DNA of 64,000 nucleotides, taken from the NCBI RefSeq assembly GCF_003226535.1, contig NZ_QKOB01000002.1, positions 124,001-188,000 of the forward strand. Direction: 5' to 3'. A model generated the notes under the pieces. It ran no database searches. It worked only from the letters and a program-made list of their open reading frames with translations, and had not been told where the DNA came from. Shown in pieces: positions 38,788 through 49,800 of this stretch. The DNA is from Meiothermus sp. Pnk-1. GTDB lineage: Bacteria > Deinococcota > Deinococci > Deinococcales > Thermaceae. Numbering within the stretch: position 1 is the first letter of the stretch; each line of letters begins with the position of its first letter. The translations under genes and the position numbers were made by a program.

Positions 38788-39441
38788 TCAGACTGGGGGA
38801 ACACGCTCGACCGGGATGGACGCGCTTTTTTGGTTGCGCTCCCATAGCACTCGAGCCAGATCCTGAGGGCTCAGGCCCAGCTCGGTCAACGTAAAGAGCA
38901 GGTGAAAGAGCAGGTCCGCGGCTTCCCAGGCGAGTTCTTCCCGGCTACCATTCTTTGCGGCGATGATGACCTCTCCAGCTTCCTCCCCGATCTTCTTGAG
39001 GATGCGGTCGAGGCCCGCGTCGTGCATCTTTACCACATAAGAGCCCTCGGGGCGCTCGCGGAGCCGAGCGCGGAGGGTGCGGTAGACCTTTTCCAGCACT
39101 TCGCCCAGGGGAGGCGTCGTGGTTTCCGTAATGGAGTGGTGAAAACACGTCTCGGCCCCGGTGTGGCAGGCCGGGCCGGTAGGGATCACCCGGTAGAGCA
39201 CCGCATCCTGGTCGCAATCCAGCAGCACCTCTACCACCTCTTGGGTGTTGCCGGAGGTGGCCCCTTTGACCCAAAGCTCGCCCCGGCTGCGGCTCCAGAA
39301 GGTGCTTTGGCGGGTCTCGAGGGTTTTGGCTAGGGCTTCCCGGTTAGCGTAGGCCAGGGTCAGCACCTGGCCGCTTTGGGCGTCCTGTACGACCACCGGC
39401 ACCAGGCCGTTGGCGTCGAATTGCACGTCCTCGATATTCAT
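38788..39441 (-). CDS. hisI: bifunctional phosphoribosyl-AMP cyclohydrolase / phosphoribosyl-ATP pyrophosphatase
   Basis: 217 residues, the fused HisI-HisE layout. HisI: DCDQDA metal site, [12 protein letters not shown] zinc cysteines. HisE (about 115-217): [38 protein letters not shown] with the acidic helix of MazG-like pyrophosphatases. It performs steps 2 and 3 of histidine synthesis. The ATG overlaps the hisF stop (ATGA). Confidence 0.95.
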   Translation of the reverse strand: MNIEDVQFDANGLVPVVVQDAQSGQVLTLAYANREALAKTLETRQSTFWSRSRGELWVKGATSGNTQEVVEVLLDCDQDAVLYRVIPTGPACHTGAETCFHHSITETTTPPLGEVLEKVYRTLRARLRERPEGSYVVKMHDAGLDRILKKIGEEAGEVIIAAKNGSREELAWEAADLLFHLLFTLTELGLSPQDLARVLWERNQKSASIPVERVPPV

Positions 39442-40199
39442 GCGGGCACCTCGATGCGGATAGGGAAACCCTTTGAAGCCAGGTACTCCTTGAGTTCGGG
39501 GATGGGGATTTCCCCAAAGTGGAACACCGAAGCGGCTAGGGCGGCGTCAGCTACCTCGAGCACCGCTGCGAAATCCTCGCGCCTTCCCGCTCCGCCCGAG
39601 GCGATCAGCGGAACCCCCACCGCCTCGCGGACGGCCCGGGTGAGCGGGAGGTCGTAGCCGGCCTTGGTTCCGTCTTGGTCCATGCTGGTGAGCAGGATTT
39701 CCCCCGCCCCTAGCTCTACCCCGCGCTCGGCCCATCGCACCGCATCGAGGCCAGTAGGGGTGCGTCCCCCCGCTACATAGACCTCCCAGCCATCGGGGCT
39801 CTTCCGGGCGTCAATCGCCAGCACTACCGCCTGCGAACCGAAGTGATCGGAGAGTTCCCGGATGAGTTCGGGTCGCCTGACCGCTGCTGAGTTCACCGAG
39901 ACTTTATCGGCGCCGGCGAGGAGCAGGGCTCGAGCGTCCTCCAGGCTCCGCACTCCGCCCCCCACGGTGAGCGGGATAAACACCTGCTCCGCTACCTGCG
40001 AAACCAAATCGAGCAGGATTTTCCGCTCCTCATGGGTGGCGGTGATGTCGAGAAAGACCAGCTCGTCAGCCCCTGCTCGGTCGTAGGCACGGGCGGCTTC
40101 CACAGGGTCTGCGGCGTCCCGCAGGTTTACGAAATTGACCCCCTTGACCACCCGCCCGGCGTGGACATCCAGACAAGGGATGAGGCGTTTGGCTAGCAT
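39438..40199 (-). CDS. hisF: imidazole glycerol phosphate synthase cyclase subunit
   Basis: 253 residues, TIM barrel. [23 protein letters not shown] and [15 protein letters not shown] carry the catalytic Asp residues. It works with HisH (not in the window) to make imidazole glycerol phosphate and AICAR. It is the first gene of a hisF-hisI pair. Confidence 0.96.
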   Translation of the reverse strand: MLAKRLIPCLDVHAGRVVKGVNFVNLRDAADPVEAARAYDRAGADELVFLDITATHEERKILLDLVSQVAEQVFIPLTVGGGVRSLEDARALLLAGADKVSVNSAAVRRPELIRELSDHFGSQAVVLAIDARKSPDGWEVYVAGGRTPTGLDAVRWAERGVELGAGEILLTSMDQDGTKAGYDLPLTRAVREAVGVPLIASGGAGRREDFAAVLEVADAALAASVFHFGEIPIPELKEYLASKGFPIRIEVPA

Positions 40200-40205
40200 G
40201 GACAG

Positions 40206-40211
40206 AGTATA
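40206..40211 (-). promoter_or_regulatory. -10 box, leaderless start of hisF
   Basis: TATACT on the reverse strand, six bases before the ATG at 40199. Confidence 0.5.
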
Positions 40212-40236
40212 GCCCCTGGGCGAAAGTTCTTTGTGC

Positions 40237-41457
40237 TCAGCGCTCGAGCAGGCTCAGCACCTCTACGTGATGGGTGAAGGGGTAGAAGTCATAAGGTCGG
40301 GCGAAAGCGAGCCGGTAACCGGCCTGGGTGAGCCCCCGCACATCCCTGGCCCAAGTCGCAGGGTCGCAGGAGACATAGAGCACCCGTCTAGGGCGGGCCT
40401 GTACGATCGCCTGCATCACCTCCGCCGCTAGCCCGGAGCGGGGCGGGTCCACCGCGACCAAATCGGCGGGGGTGAACCTGGAAAGCTCCCTTGCGTCCCC
40501 GCGGTGAAAGCGCAGGTGACTCACCCCCAGCCTTTCCCGGTCGGCCTCCCCGCGCTTTACGGCATCCCGGCTGATCTCGACGGCGATCACCTCGCAAAAC
40601 CGCTCGGCCAGGTGGAGCCCCAAGACCCCGCTCCCCGCGTAGAGTTCAATGGCTCTTCCTCCGTTCCCTACGATCCGGGCGGCTTCCTGGTACAAAAGCC
40701 CGGCGGCTTTGGGGTTGACTTGGGCGAAGCTCTGCACCTCTACGGTGGAGAGCACCCCGCCGAACTCCTCGAGCAAGCCTCCCTCCCCGGCCAGACGCCG
40801 CACCCGCCCCCGAAAGCGCCCTTTGGGGCTGACCTCGGCCCAGACCACCCCAGCCAGGCCCTCCCGTACCAAAGCCTGGGCGGTGGGCTTCCAAGAGTGA
40901 GCCTCCCCGCCGATCAGGCCCACCAGGGTGCGTCCCTCGTACAGGCTGCCCCGCAGCACCACCTCGTCGAGGTTCGAGAGCGGCCAGCGCGACAACAGCC
41001 GGAAAGCCTCCTGCAAGGGGGGCGCGATCAAGGGGTCTTGCTCGAGCTTTACCAGCTGGTGGCTGTCGGGTTTGCGGTAGGCGAGCCCGCCAGAAGGATG
41101 CAGCGCATACTGCGCGGCGGTGCGGTAGCCGAGGGCTTCCGGCGAGGGTTGGATGGGGGAGAGGGGAAACTCGAGCTTGGCAATGCGCCCCAGGGCTTCG
41201 TGCACCAAGCCCTGCTTGAGCGGCAGTTGGGCGGAGTAATAGAGGGGAAGATCAGCGGTCGGAGGAAGCGGGTCGGGATAGCGCTCAGGGTGGGCCTGGA
41301 GGATGTCCAATACCTGGCCCTCGAGGTGGTGCTTGCGCGACCGGAGCCCTACCCGAACCACCTCGCCGGGCAGGGCCCCGCGCACCAGGACCGTACCCAT
41401 CGCGGTACGGGCCAGGCCCAGGCCACCCGGCACTAGCTTTTCTATGGTCAGTGTCAC
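40237..41457 (-). CDS. TrmA/RumA-type RNA 5-methyluridine methyltransferase
   Basis: 406 residues from GTG 41457. N-terminal TRAM domain ([31 protein letters not shown]), SAM site [16 protein letters not shown], and the catalytic VDPPRSGL with [12 protein letters not shown], where Cys attacks uridine C6. There is no iron-sulfur cysteine cluster near the N-terminus. It modifies rRNA or tRNA; which uridine is unknown. The GTG was chosen because it is seven bases after TAAAGT and the longer frame adds non-homologous residues. Confidence 0.88.
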   Translation of the reverse strand: MTLTIEKLVPGGLGLARTAMGTVLVRGALPGEVVRVGLRSRKHHLEGQVLDILQAHPERYPDPLPPTADLPLYYSAQLPLKQGLVHEALGRIAKLEFPLSPIQPSPEALGYRTAAQYALHPSGGLAYRKPDSHQLVKLEQDPLIAPPLQEAFRLLSRWPLSNLDEVVLRGSLYEGRTLVGLIGGEAHSWKPTAQALVREGLAGVVWAEVSPKGRFRGRVRRLAGEGGLLEEFGGVLSTVEVQSFAQVNPKAAGLLYQEAARIVGNGGRAIELYAGSGVLGLHLAERFCEVIAVEISRDAVKRGEADRERLGVSHLRFHRGDARELSRFTPADLVAVDPPRSGLAAEVMQAIVQARPRRVLYVSCDPATWARDVRGLTQAGYRLAFARPYDFYPFTHHVEVLSLLER

Positions 41458-41464
41458 ACCCCTA

Positions 41465-41470
41465 ACTTTA
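41465..41470 (-). promoter_or_regulatory. -10 box, leaderless GTG start of the RNA methyltransferase gene
   Basis: TAAAGT on the reverse strand, seven bases before GTG 41457. Confidence 0.4.
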
Positions 41471-41570
41471 CGGGAACCTTCGGGAGGACCTAAGGGCACG
41501 GGTAATATTGATCTTCGGAGCGCCACGTCCCGCGTCGTACGCGAAGGACGGTTGCAGCGGCAAAGCAGGT

Positions 41571-41576
41571 TATAGT
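41571..41576 (+). promoter_or_regulatory. -10 box of the TAXI-TRAP promoter
   Basis: TATAGT, giving a leader of about 90 bases before the TAXI gene; the -35 is not obvious. The rest of 41471-41672 shows no gene. Confidence 0.45.
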
Positions 41577-41672
41577 AAGTTGCACCGGGGAAACCCTAAC
41601 CAGCGCCGTAAAGACGGACCGAAGAGTTTGGGGGGACCTGAAAATCATCTCGAGGCTTAGGAGGAAGATGCG

Positions 41673-42623
41673 ATGAAGAAAATCCTACTAACTTTAGCGT
41701 CGCTCACCTTGGCGGCTTCCGCGCTGGCTCAGGAGTTCGTGACCATCGGATCTGGGGCCACCACCGGGGTCTACTTTCCGGTGGCTACGGGCATCGCCAA
41801 GCTGATCAACGATGCCAACGCGGGTATACGGGCTAACGCTCGCTCCACCGGCGGGAGCGTGTTTAACATCAACGCCATCGCCTCCGGGGAGTTGCAGATG
41901 GGCCTTTCCCAAAACGATATCGCCTATTACGCCTATAACGGCAGCAGCATCCCCGCCTTCGAGGGTAAACCGGTCAAGTCCATCCGCTCCATCGCGGTGC
42001 TTTACCCTGAAGTGGTGCACATCGTCGCCCGGGCGGAGGCCAAAATTGACTCGGTCGCTGACCTCAAGGGCAAGCGGGTGGTGGTGGGCGACGTAGGCTC
42101 GGGCACCGAGCAGAACACCCGTCAGATCCTCGAGGCCTACGGGCTCACCTTTAACGACCTGGGCCAGACCATCCGGGTAGGGGCTTCCCAGGGGATCTCG
42201 CTGTTGCAGGATGGCCGGGCTGACGCCATGTTCTACACCGTGGGTCTGGGGGCTTCGGCCATTCAGCAACTGGCCCTCACCACCCGGATCAACCTGGTCA
42301 CGGTGGAACCGGCTAAACTCAAGACCCTCACCCAGAAGTATCCCTTTTACACCAGCTTCATCATCCCCAGCGGGGTCTACCGCGGCGTAGAGGTGAGCAC
42401 CCCTACCGTGGCCGTGCTCTCGATGCTACTGGCTTCCGACCAGCTCAGCGCGGATAGCGTGTACAAGATCATGAAGGCCACCTTTGACAACCTGGCTGAG
42501 TTCAAGAAGATCCACCCCAACCTCGAGCGCTACTTCGACCCGAAAAAGGCGGTGCGCAACCTCCCGGTTCCGCTGCACCCCGGTGCCGAGCGTTACTGGA
42601 AGGAAAAGGGCGTAATCAAGTAG
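41673..42623 (+). CDS. TAXI-type TRAP transporter substrate-binding protein
   Basis: 316 residues. Signal peptide MKKILLTLASLTLAASALA; the mature protein begins EFVTIGSGATTGVYFPVATGIAKLIN, the TAXI family signature, and continues with VGDVGSGTEQNTRQIL. It captures a small acid (glutamate, 2-oxoglutarate or similar in known cases) in the periplasm for the permease downstream. AGGAGG is eight bases upstream. Confidence 0.92.
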   Translation: MKKILLTLASLTLAASALAQEFVTIGSGATTGVYFPVATGIAKLINDANAGIRANARSTGGSVFNINAIASGELQMGLSQNDIAYYAYNGSSIPAFEGKPVKSIRSIAVLYPEVVHIVARAEAKIDSVADLKGKRVVVGDVGSGTEQNTRQILEAYGLTFNDLGQTIRVGASQGISLLQDGRADAMFYTVGLGASAIQQLALTTRINLVTVEPAKLKTLTQKYPFYTSFIIPSGVYRGVEVSTPTVAVLSMLLASDQLSADSVYKIMKATFDNLAEFKKIHPNLERYFDPKKAVRNLPVPLHPGAERYWKEKGVIK

Positions 42624-42642
42624 TCCGCTGGCCCCTTGGATA

Positions 42643-42669
42643 GGCCCCCTGTGCGGGGCCGATCTTTTT
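42643..42669 (+). terminator. terminator between the TAXI gene and the TRAP permease gene
   Basis: GGCCCC (42643-42648) and GGGGCC (42655-42660) form a hairpin followed by GATCTTTTTG. Partial termination would give more binding protein than permease. Confidence 0.65.
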
Positions 42670-42734
42670 GTGGAGCCAAAGGAGCTTCGAAGGGATATAT
42701 TGGCGTATGTTGCTCAGTGCCTGAGGAGGTAAGA

Positions 42735-44738
42735 ATGGCCGAGGACAACCGTGCCTTGGAGATCGTAGAGGAGTCTGAGTTAGGAGGGCGTAAACCCAAG
42801 GGTTATAGCCGTTGGCTGATCTTCGCCGTCGCCGTTGCTTGGAGTCTGTTCCAGCTGTGGGCCACCTGGGCCGGAACCCTGGATCCGCTCAAGCTGCGCG
42901 CCATTCACCTGGCCTTTGCCCTAGCCTTGGCCTTCTTGGTCTACCCCTTTTCCAAGAAGAGCCCTAGAGACCGGGTTCCTTGGGCGGACTGGCTGCTGGC
43001 GGGCTTGGGGGTGGTTGGGGCGCTTTATGTGGTGGTGGAGTATTACGGGATCACGCAGATCCGCGGCGGGGTGCCAAACCAGCTCGACAGCGTGATGGCC
43101 ACCCTGACCATTTTGGTTTTGCTGGTGGCCAGCTGGCGGGTTTTAGGCAAAGCGCTGCCGATCATCGCCGCGGTTTTTCTGCTATATGCCCTTACTGGTC
43201 CTAAGGGAGCGCTTCATTTCAGCCTACCTGCTTTTTTGCAGCTCCATGCTGGGTTTACCTGGCCCCAGGCGGTAGGCCAGCTCTACCTGACCACCGAGGG
43301 GCTGTGGGGTACGCCCATCGGGGTATCGGCTACTTTTGTGTTTTTGTTTGTGCTCTTCGGGGCGCTTTTAGATAAGGCCGGAGCTGGGCAGTTCCTGATC
43401 CAGATCGCCTACAGCTTGTTGGGAACCTTCCGGGGTGGCCCGGCCAAGGCCGCGGTGGTGGCTTCGGGGCTGCACGGGATGGTCTCGGGCTCCTCGGTTT
43501 CTAACGTGGTCACGGTGGGAACCCTGACCATCCCGCTGATGAAGCGGGTGGGCTACCCGGCGGAGACCGCGGGGGCCATCGAGGTAGCGGGGGGATCCAA
43601 CGGGCAGCTCATGCCCCCGGTGATGGGAGCGGCGGCCTTCATCATGGCCGAATACCTCTCCATCCCCTACAGCCAGCTCATCGTCTATGCCGCCGTGCCG
43701 GCGGTGTTGGCCTATGCCACCCTTTTCGTGGTGGTGCACCTCGAGGCCTTACGGCTGGGCCTCAAAGGGGTTCCGCGTTCCGAGCTGCCCGCTGCCGGGC
43801 CTATTTTGCGCAGCGGTTTCCACTATCTGATCCCTCTGGGATACTTGATCTACAGCCTGGTCATCGCCCACATGACCCCCGAGCGGGCGGCCTTCAACAC
43901 GGTGATGTTGATCGGCCTGTTGATCCTCCTGCAGGAGGCCTGGCGCGCTTGGCGAGGCGGCCAGGGAGCGCTATGGGGGCTGCGCCGGGGGGCGGGGCTG
44001 ATCTTGGAGGGCCTCGAGGCAGCGGGGCGAGGTATGGTGGGGATCGCCTTGGCCACCGCCAGCGCGGGGATCATCGTGGGGGTAGTGACCATCACCGGAA
44101 TCGGTTTTGGCCTCTCCGACATCGTGCAGGCCCTGTCCATGGGCAATATCATCGCCGTGCTGGTGATGACCCAGATCATCTGCCTGATCCTGGGGATGGG
44201 ACTTCCCACCACCGCCAACTACATCGTCATGGCGAGCTTGGTGGTGCCGGTGGTGCTCAACCTGGCGGAGAAGGCTGGCCTCCAGGTGCCCGCGGTGGCC
44301 GCCCACCTCTTCGTGTTTTACTTCGGCATCATGGCCGACTCTACCCCACCTGTGGCGCTGGCGGCCTATGCGGCGAGCGCTATCGCCAGATCGGATTTCT
44401 GGCGCACCGGGGTACAGGGCTTTGTCTACGAGATGCGCACCGCCTTTTTGGCCTACATGTTCTTTTTTAACCCCAAGCTGCTGTTGATCGGGGTGAATGG
44501 TTTCTTCGACGTCCTCGAGGTGGTGCTCTCGGGCTTCATAGGCATGGTGGCCTTTGCTTCGGGGGTGATGGGGTTCTTGCACCGCCCGCTCAACTGGCTG
44601 CAGCGGCTGTTGTTGCTGGGGGCGGCGGTGGCCCTGGTAACCCCGGGCATCCAAAGCGACTTGGTCGGGGCCGGGCTGCTGTTGCTGGTCTATGTTTGGC
44701 AGCGCATGACCTCGGCTCGAGCTAGGCTCAGCGCATAA
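42735..44738 (+). CDS. TRAP transporter fused permease (DctQ-DctM)
   Basis: 667 residues. About four N-terminal transmembrane helices form the DctQ-like part; the rest is the large DctM subunit with many helices, including GSSVSNVVTVGTLTIP and LGMGLPTTANYIVMASLVVP, characteristic of fused TAXI-type permeases. It uses a Na+ or H+ gradient. ATG 42735 follows GAGGAGGTAAG; the longer frame is rejected. Confidence 0.93.
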   Translation: MAEDNRALEIVEESELGGRKPKGYSRWLIFAVAVAWSLFQLWATWAGTLDPLKLRAIHLAFALALAFLVYPFSKKSPRDRVPWADWLLAGLGVVGALYVVVEYYGITQIRGGVPNQLDSVMATLTILVLLVASWRVLGKALPIIAAVFLLYALTGPKGALHFSLPAFLQLHAGFTWPQAVGQLYLTTEGLWGTPIGVSATFVFLFVLFGALLDKAGAGQFLIQIAYSLLGTFRGGPAKAAVVASGLHGMVSGSSVSNVVTVGTLTIPLMKRVGYPAETAGAIEVAGGSNGQLMPPVMGAAAFIMAEYLSIPYSQLIVYAAVPAVLAYATLFVVVHLEALRLGLKGVPRSELPAAGPILRSGFHYLIPLGYLIYSLVIAHMTPERAAFNTVMLIGLLILLQEAWRAWRGGQGALWGLRRGAGLILEGLEAAGRGMVGIALATASAGIIVGVVTITGIGFGLSDIVQALSMGNIIAVLVMTQIICLILGMGLPTTANYIVMASLVVPVVLNLAEKAGLQVPAVAAHLFVFYFGIMADSTPPVALAAYAASAIARSDFWRTGVQGFVYEMRTAFLAYMFFFNPKLLLIGVNGFFDVLEVVLSGFIGMVAFASGVMGFLHRPLNWLQRLLLLGAAVALVTPGIQSDLVGAGLLLLVYVWQRMTSARARLSA

Positions 44739-44742
44739 CCGG

Positions 44743-45150
44743 ATGCAGCGGATCCGTGCGCTATACGATCCCAAAGCCGACCCGGCCCTTCGCCGGTCGG
44801 CTTTGCTGGGTCTATATGCCCTGGCGCCGCTGCCCAACCTTCTGCTCGCGGTGATGGTTTGGTTGGTGGCCCACCGGGAACTCCAGCTCCCCGGTTGGGC
44901 GGGGGTGGGGTTGGTGGGGATTGGCCTGAGCGCGTACGTATGGGTTCGACGGCGCGTGCGCCAGCTCGACCCCAAGCGTTCCGGTTACGCCGTAGCCAGA
45001 GGGTTACTGGAGGCCGCCTCTTTGGGCACCTTTTTGCTTCTAGCGGCGCTGGCGGTGGCTTTCGGGTTGGTGGGCTGGGGGTTGCTGCTGCTAGGGATGG
45101 GGCTAGGGGGGTACTTGTTGGCCCTATCCCGCGCGTTGGATGCGCCGTAA
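44743..45150 (+). CDS. small integral membrane protein
   Basis: 135 residues with about four hydrophobic helices (GLYALAPLPNLLLAVMVWLVA, GVGLVGIGLSAYVWV, GTFLLLAALAVAFGLVGW, GLLLLGMGLGGYLLAL). It starts four bases after the TRAP permease stop, so it may be co-transcribed as an accessory protein. Its end overlaps the convergent patatin gene by 27 bases. No family recognised. Confidence 0.65.
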   Translation: MQRIRALYDPKADPALRRSALLGLYALAPLPNLLLAVMVWLVAHRELQLPGWAGVGLVGIGLSAYVWVRRRVRQLDPKRSGYAVARGLLEAASLGTFLLLAALAVAFGLVGWGLLLLGMGLGGYLLALSRALDAP

Positions 45151-45972
45151 CCAGCCTTTCCACCAGCGGCGAGGGCGGAGGAGTTCCCGGATGGCTGGAA
45201 GGGCCGCCGCGATGCGTTCCTGCCCCAGCCGGTAGATGTACTCGGCCTGGCGCGTGTCGAAGGTCTCGATGGCCCGAGGAGGATCTAGCCGGATCACCAG
45301 ATCGGCTTTTTCCAAGGCGAGCTGCAACAGCCGCCGTCGGGAGGCTTCTCCGGCTTGCAGCGCGGCCTCGAGGGCGGTTTTGGGTTCCACGGGAGGATAG
45401 GGGTTAGAGATATCCACCGCTAACACCGGCCCTGGGGCGAGGGAGCGGGCTACCGTCACGGGAACCTTTTCTGCCACGTCTCCGTCCACCAGAAGCCGCC
45501 CGTCCCAGACTACTGGGGGGAAAACGCTGGGAATGGCACTGCTGGCTTTAACAGCTTCCCAGACCAGACCTTCGCGAAGGGCTACGGCCTCGCCGGTGCG
45601 CAGGTCGGCGGCGACCAGGGCTAGGGGAATCGGGCTTTCCTCGATCCGCCGCTCGCCGAAAAGTCGGGCGTAACCGCTGCGCAACCCGGCCCCCTCGGAG
45701 AGGTGGGGTTTGCGAAGAAAAGCCACCAGCCGGGCCATCTGCCGCAGGGTTCCGGCCTGCACCAGCCGTTCCACATCCGGGTCGTAGAGGGTTTGCAATA
45801 CCAGCTGCGGGTCGAGCGGCAGATCAAAGGCGTACATGGCCGCGGCCAAGGCCCCGGCTGAGCTTCCCGCCAGCGCCCGGATAGGGATGCCCTCCCGGCG
45901 GAGGGTCTCGAGGATCGCCAGGTGGGCGATACCGCGGACACCCCCCCCTCCTAAGGCCAGGACCAAACCCAT
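45124..45972 (-). CDS. patatin-like phospholipase (RssA/NTE family)
   Basis: 282 residues. Oxyanion motif GGGGVRGIAHLAIL, nucleophile elbow GSSAG with S38, and the second catalytic residue in VDGDVAEKVP. It is a cytoplasmic serine hydrolase of lipid esters by family; the substrate is unknown. The ATG follows TACAGT by six bases. Confidence 0.9.
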   Translation of the reverse strand: MGLVLALGGGGVRGIAHLAILETLRREGIPIRALAGSSAGALAAAMYAFDLPLDPQLVLQTLYDPDVERLVQAGTLRQMARLVAFLRKPHLSEGAGLRSGYARLFGERRIEESPIPLALVAADLRTGEAVALREGLVWEAVKASSAIPSVFPPVVWDGRLLVDGDVAEKVPVTVARSLAPGPVLAVDISNPYPPVEPKTALEAALQAGEASRRRLLQLALEKADLVIRLDPPRAIETFDTRQAEYIYRLGQERIAAALPAIRELLRPRRWWKGWLRRIQRAG

Positions 45973-45978
45973 ATCTTC

Positions 45979-45984
45979 ACTGTA
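45979..45984 (-). promoter_or_regulatory. -10-like box, leaderless start of the patatin gene
   Basis: TACAGT on the reverse strand, six bases before ATG 45972. Confidence 0.35.
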
Positions 45985-46022
45985 TCAGCCGGCGGCCCGT
46001 ACACAACTCACCCCGGCTGGAG

Positions 46023-46028
46023 TAAGTT
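46023..46028 (+). promoter_or_regulatory. -10-like box, leaderless start of trpC
   Basis: TAAGTT six bases before ATG 46035. Confidence 0.3.
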
Positions 46029-46034
46029 AGGCCT

Positions 46035-46814
46035 ATGCACTGGGATCATGTACCTGGGGTCTTGGGGGAGATCATCCGGCGGCGCTGGGAGGAAGTGGCG
46101 CCCCGGGTCGGCTCGCCCCTGGCTGAACCGCCCGCGGTTCCCTCCTTTACCGAGGCCTTGGCCCAACCTGGTCTATCCTTGATCGCCGAGGTCAAACGCA
46201 AAAGCCCCTCTCAGGGAGACATCGCCCAACTCGATCCGGCGCAAGTCGCCCGTCAGTACGCCGAGGGCGGGGCTCGAGCCATCAGCGTGCTGACCGAGCC
46301 CCACTACTTTGCGGGTTCCGACCAGGACTTGCGGGCGGTGCGGGAGGCGGTGAGCTTGCCCATCCTGCGCAAGGACTTCACCGTGCATCCCTATCAACTC
46401 GCCGAGGCCCGCAGCTTAGGGGCTTCGGCGGCGCTGCTCATCGTGGCGGTGCTAGGTGAGGAGACCGCGGGCTTCCTCGAGGCTGCCCGCCAGGCCGGAA
46501 TAGAGGCCCTGGTAGAGGTGCACGACGAGGCTGAGCTGGAGATCGCCCTAGCGGCGGGGGCGACCCTCTTGGGCGTCAACAACCGCGACCTCGCCACCCT
46601 CGAGGTCGACCTTGAAACCGCCCCTCGCTTAGGTCGTCTGGCCCGGCAGCGCGGCTACTCGGGTTTGTTGGTGGCCGAGTCGGGGTATGGGCGGGCAGAA
46701 GAACTCATCCCGCTGAAGGGGATTTTTGATGCGGTATTGGTAGGAACCAGCCTGGCCCGTAGCGGTGGATGGCGCCAAGCCGCCCTCGCCCTGATGGGTC
46801 GGGGGGGATGCTAA
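46035..46814 (+). CDS. trpC: indole-3-glycerol phosphate synthase
   Basis: 259 residues, TIM barrel. [15 protein letters not shown] holds the catalytic Lys, [15 protein letters not shown] and [13 protein letters not shown] the next catalytic residues, and [14 protein letters not shown] the substrate loop. It closes the indole ring in tryptophan synthesis. No other trp gene is nearby. Confidence 0.95.
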   Translation: MHWDHVPGVLGEIIRRRWEEVAPRVGSPLAEPPAVPSFTEALAQPGLSLIAEVKRKSPSQGDIAQLDPAQVARQYAEGGARAISVLTEPHYFAGSDQDLRAVREAVSLPILRKDFTVHPYQLAEARSLGASAALLIVAVLGEETAGFLEAARQAGIEALVEVHDEAELEIALAAGATLLGVNNRDLATLEVDLETAPRLGRLARQRGYSGLLVAESGYGRAEELIPLKGIFDAVLVGTSLARSGGWRQAALALMGRGGC

Positions 46815-46857
46815 CCGGGGCCCGAGGAAGCGCTATCGTGAGCAGATCATTAGCCCC

Positions 46858-49800
46858 ATGAAGCCCCACCTCAGCCTGCTCGGCCCACCGACCCTTACCC
46901 TCAAGGGAAAGGTTGTTGAGCTTTCCCAGCGCAAGGCGGTAGCCTTGGTGGCCTACCTGGCGACTCGGCGGGAGCCGGTGGAGCGTTCGGTCTTGGCTGG
47001 GCTTTTGTGGGAGGGGGACGAGGAAGCGGCGCGGAGAAATCTACGGCAAGAACTCTTCCGGCTCAAGGGCTCGGTGTTCGAGCCCTTGCTCAAGCAAACC
47101 CCCCAGACCCTGGCCCTAGGCGAAGTGGACACCGACCTCGAGGCCTTCCTGGGCCACCTGACCCGGGGCGAGTGGGCGAAGGCGGCGGGGATCTGGCGGG
47201 GGGGGTTCTTGTGCGGCTTCGAGGTGCGGGGCGGCGAGGCCTTTTTGGATTGGCTCTTGCCCGAACAGGAGCGCTGGCAGGGGCTGTACCGCGAGGCTAT
47301 GCTGGGCTGGGCCCGCAGCCGCGAGGCTGCCGGAGCCTACCACGAAGCGATAGAGATCTACCGGCGGCTGCTGGAGGCCGACCCTTACCAGGAGCAAGAG
47401 CAGCAGGCGGTGATTCGGCTTTACGCCCTTTTGGGCGAGACTCCGGCGGCGCTGCGGCAGTATGAGGGTTACCGTGAGGTACTGCGCCGGGAGTTCGGGG
47501 TGGAACCCTCTCCTGAGACCCAGGCCTTGTACCGCCGTTTACGTCAGGGCAAACCCCTAACCGAAGCGGAAGGCTTTTCGTTGCCTCGCGCGCTGAACGA
47601 GCCGCCGCTGGTGGGCCGGGCCGAGGACTGGATGTGGCTTGAGGCCAACCTGTGCTCGGGAGTGTTGTTGTTGGTGACCGGCGAGCCCGGGGTGGGGAAG
47701 AGCCGTTTGACCCAGGAGTTCTCCCGGCGGCGGGGCCGGACGCTCGTCGTGCGGCAGCGCGAGAGTGGTCGGAGGCTTGGCTTTAGCGGGTTTATCGAGG
47801 CCGTACGGGTGGCGCTCGAGCAAGGCTGGGATCCGGCGGGGATGGAGGCCGCTTGGCGGGACGAGCTGGCCTGGTTGGTCCCTGAGTTGGCCGGCAGCCT
47901 CGAGGCGTCCTTTCGCCGCGAGCGCCAAGAGGGGTGGCTTCGCGAGGCTGGCCGGGTGAGGTTCAAAACTCGTCCCTCCCGCTCGGCCAAGTCGCACCTC
48001 TTCGAGGCCTTGGCCCGCTTTGTACAGAACTGGGTGGGGCCAGGCGGGATCTTGCTGTGGGAGGACGTACATTGGGCCGACGAGTCCAGCCTGGAGTTTT
48101 TGCCCTACCTGGTGCAGCGTTCGGGAGGGTTAGGGTATATGGTGCTGGCCACGGCCCGCCCTGAAGAGCGGCACCCGGCCCAACTGCGGGCCGTTCTTCA
48201 GGAGCTCAAGGCGGAACAGGCGCTAAGGGTTCGCGTTCTACGGAACCTCGAGGTAGCCGAGGTGCTCGAGTTGATCCGCCACCTCTCCGGCCAAGAATCG
48301 GGGGGCAGCCTCTTTTCCGAGCGGCTGCACAAGAGTACCGGAGGGAACCCCTTTTTCCTGCTCGAAACGCTGCGCTTTTTGTTCGAGCAGGGGCTATTGC
48401 GGGTGGGAGAGGGGAGCTGGCGCACCCCCTATGACGCCTTCACCGCCGACTACCATGAACTCCCGGTCCCGCCCAGCGTACAGGGGGCGGTGCTGAGCCG
48501 CTTCCAGCACCTCACCGAGGGGACTTCGCCGATGCGGGAACAGGCCCTGCGGATCGCCCAGGCGCTGGCTTTGGCGGATCAGCCCCTCAGCCTCGAGGCC
48601 CTGCGGGATTTGCTTAGGGAGGGGTCGCCAGCAGACAACGCTCTGCTGGCTGCGCTGGACCAGCTGGTGCAGGCCGGGTTGGTGCGTGCGGGCTCGGATT
48701 CGCCGGGTGGGGTAAGGTTCAGCCTAAGCCACGAGCTCTCCCGCCAGGCTATCCTGGCCGCGATGCCCGAGACCACCCGGATGGGCTTTCATGCCCGCTT
48801 CGTCGAGCTGTTGCGGATCTCGGGGGCCCCTCCTGAGCGCTTGGCCCTGCACCTGCACCTCGCAGGCCGACCGCGCGAGGCGGCCCAGGCCTATCTCCAA
48901 GCGGCGCGCGCGGCCCGCTCGGGGCCGCTGGCCACGCAGGCCCTCAGCTACTACGCCGAAGCCCGGAGCCTGCTCGGAGAGAACCTCAGCCCGGCAGATT
49001 CCTTCGCGTTGCTGGCCGAGATCGCCGAACTCAAGTTGATCTTGGGAGAGAACCCCCGGCGCGAGGTGCACCAGATGGAGCCGCTGGCCGCCGAGCTGGG
49101 CAAGGCCGCCCAGTACCGGTTGCGCCTTTTGGAAGCGAACGCGGCGGTGCTGAGCGGGGTTGTGGAAGAGGGCATCCTCTCGGCTCGGCAGGCCCTCGAG
49201 CTGGCCGAAACCCCCCTCGAGCGGGGCCGAGCGCTGTTTCGGCTGGCCTGGCTGGAATACCGCGGCGGCGATCCCGACGCCCAGCTCGAGCCCTTGGAAC
49301 AGGCCATACAAGCTTTTCATGAGGCGGGCGAGAGGGGCCTGGAGGCCCAGGCGGTGCGAAACCTTTCCGGCTACTGGTTGCGCTTGGGCCAACTCGAGGC
49401 TTTTGAGGCTGCCTACGGCGAGGCTTTGCGGCTGGCCGAGGCGACCCAGGATCGCTACTTGCTGCGCCGGCTGATGGCCGACCGGGCCAATGTGGACTGG
49501 GTGAAGGGGCGCTATGGCCAGAGCCTGGCGGCGGGGGAGCGCCTTTTGGCCGAGGCCCGCCAGACCGGCGACCTCTGGGCGGTGTGGGATGCCTTGCAGG
49601 TACAGGCCCTCAACGCCAGCGTGTTGGGGCTCGACGAGGGGCTCGAGCAGGCCCTGCAGGATTCGCTCAGGGAAGCCGAGGCCGCCGGGGCCTGGCGCGA
49701 CCGGGCGGTGTTGCGGAGCGACCTGGGGGCTGGGCTGATGGCGATCAACCGCCTGGCCGAGGCCCGCGAACACCTCTCCATCGCCCTGCGTGAGCTACAG

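Noticed and set aside
41583-41672. Search for a riboswitch in the leader before the TAXI gene
   Set aside because: No recognisable aptamer or terminator hairpin was found; only a -10 box and a ribosome site.
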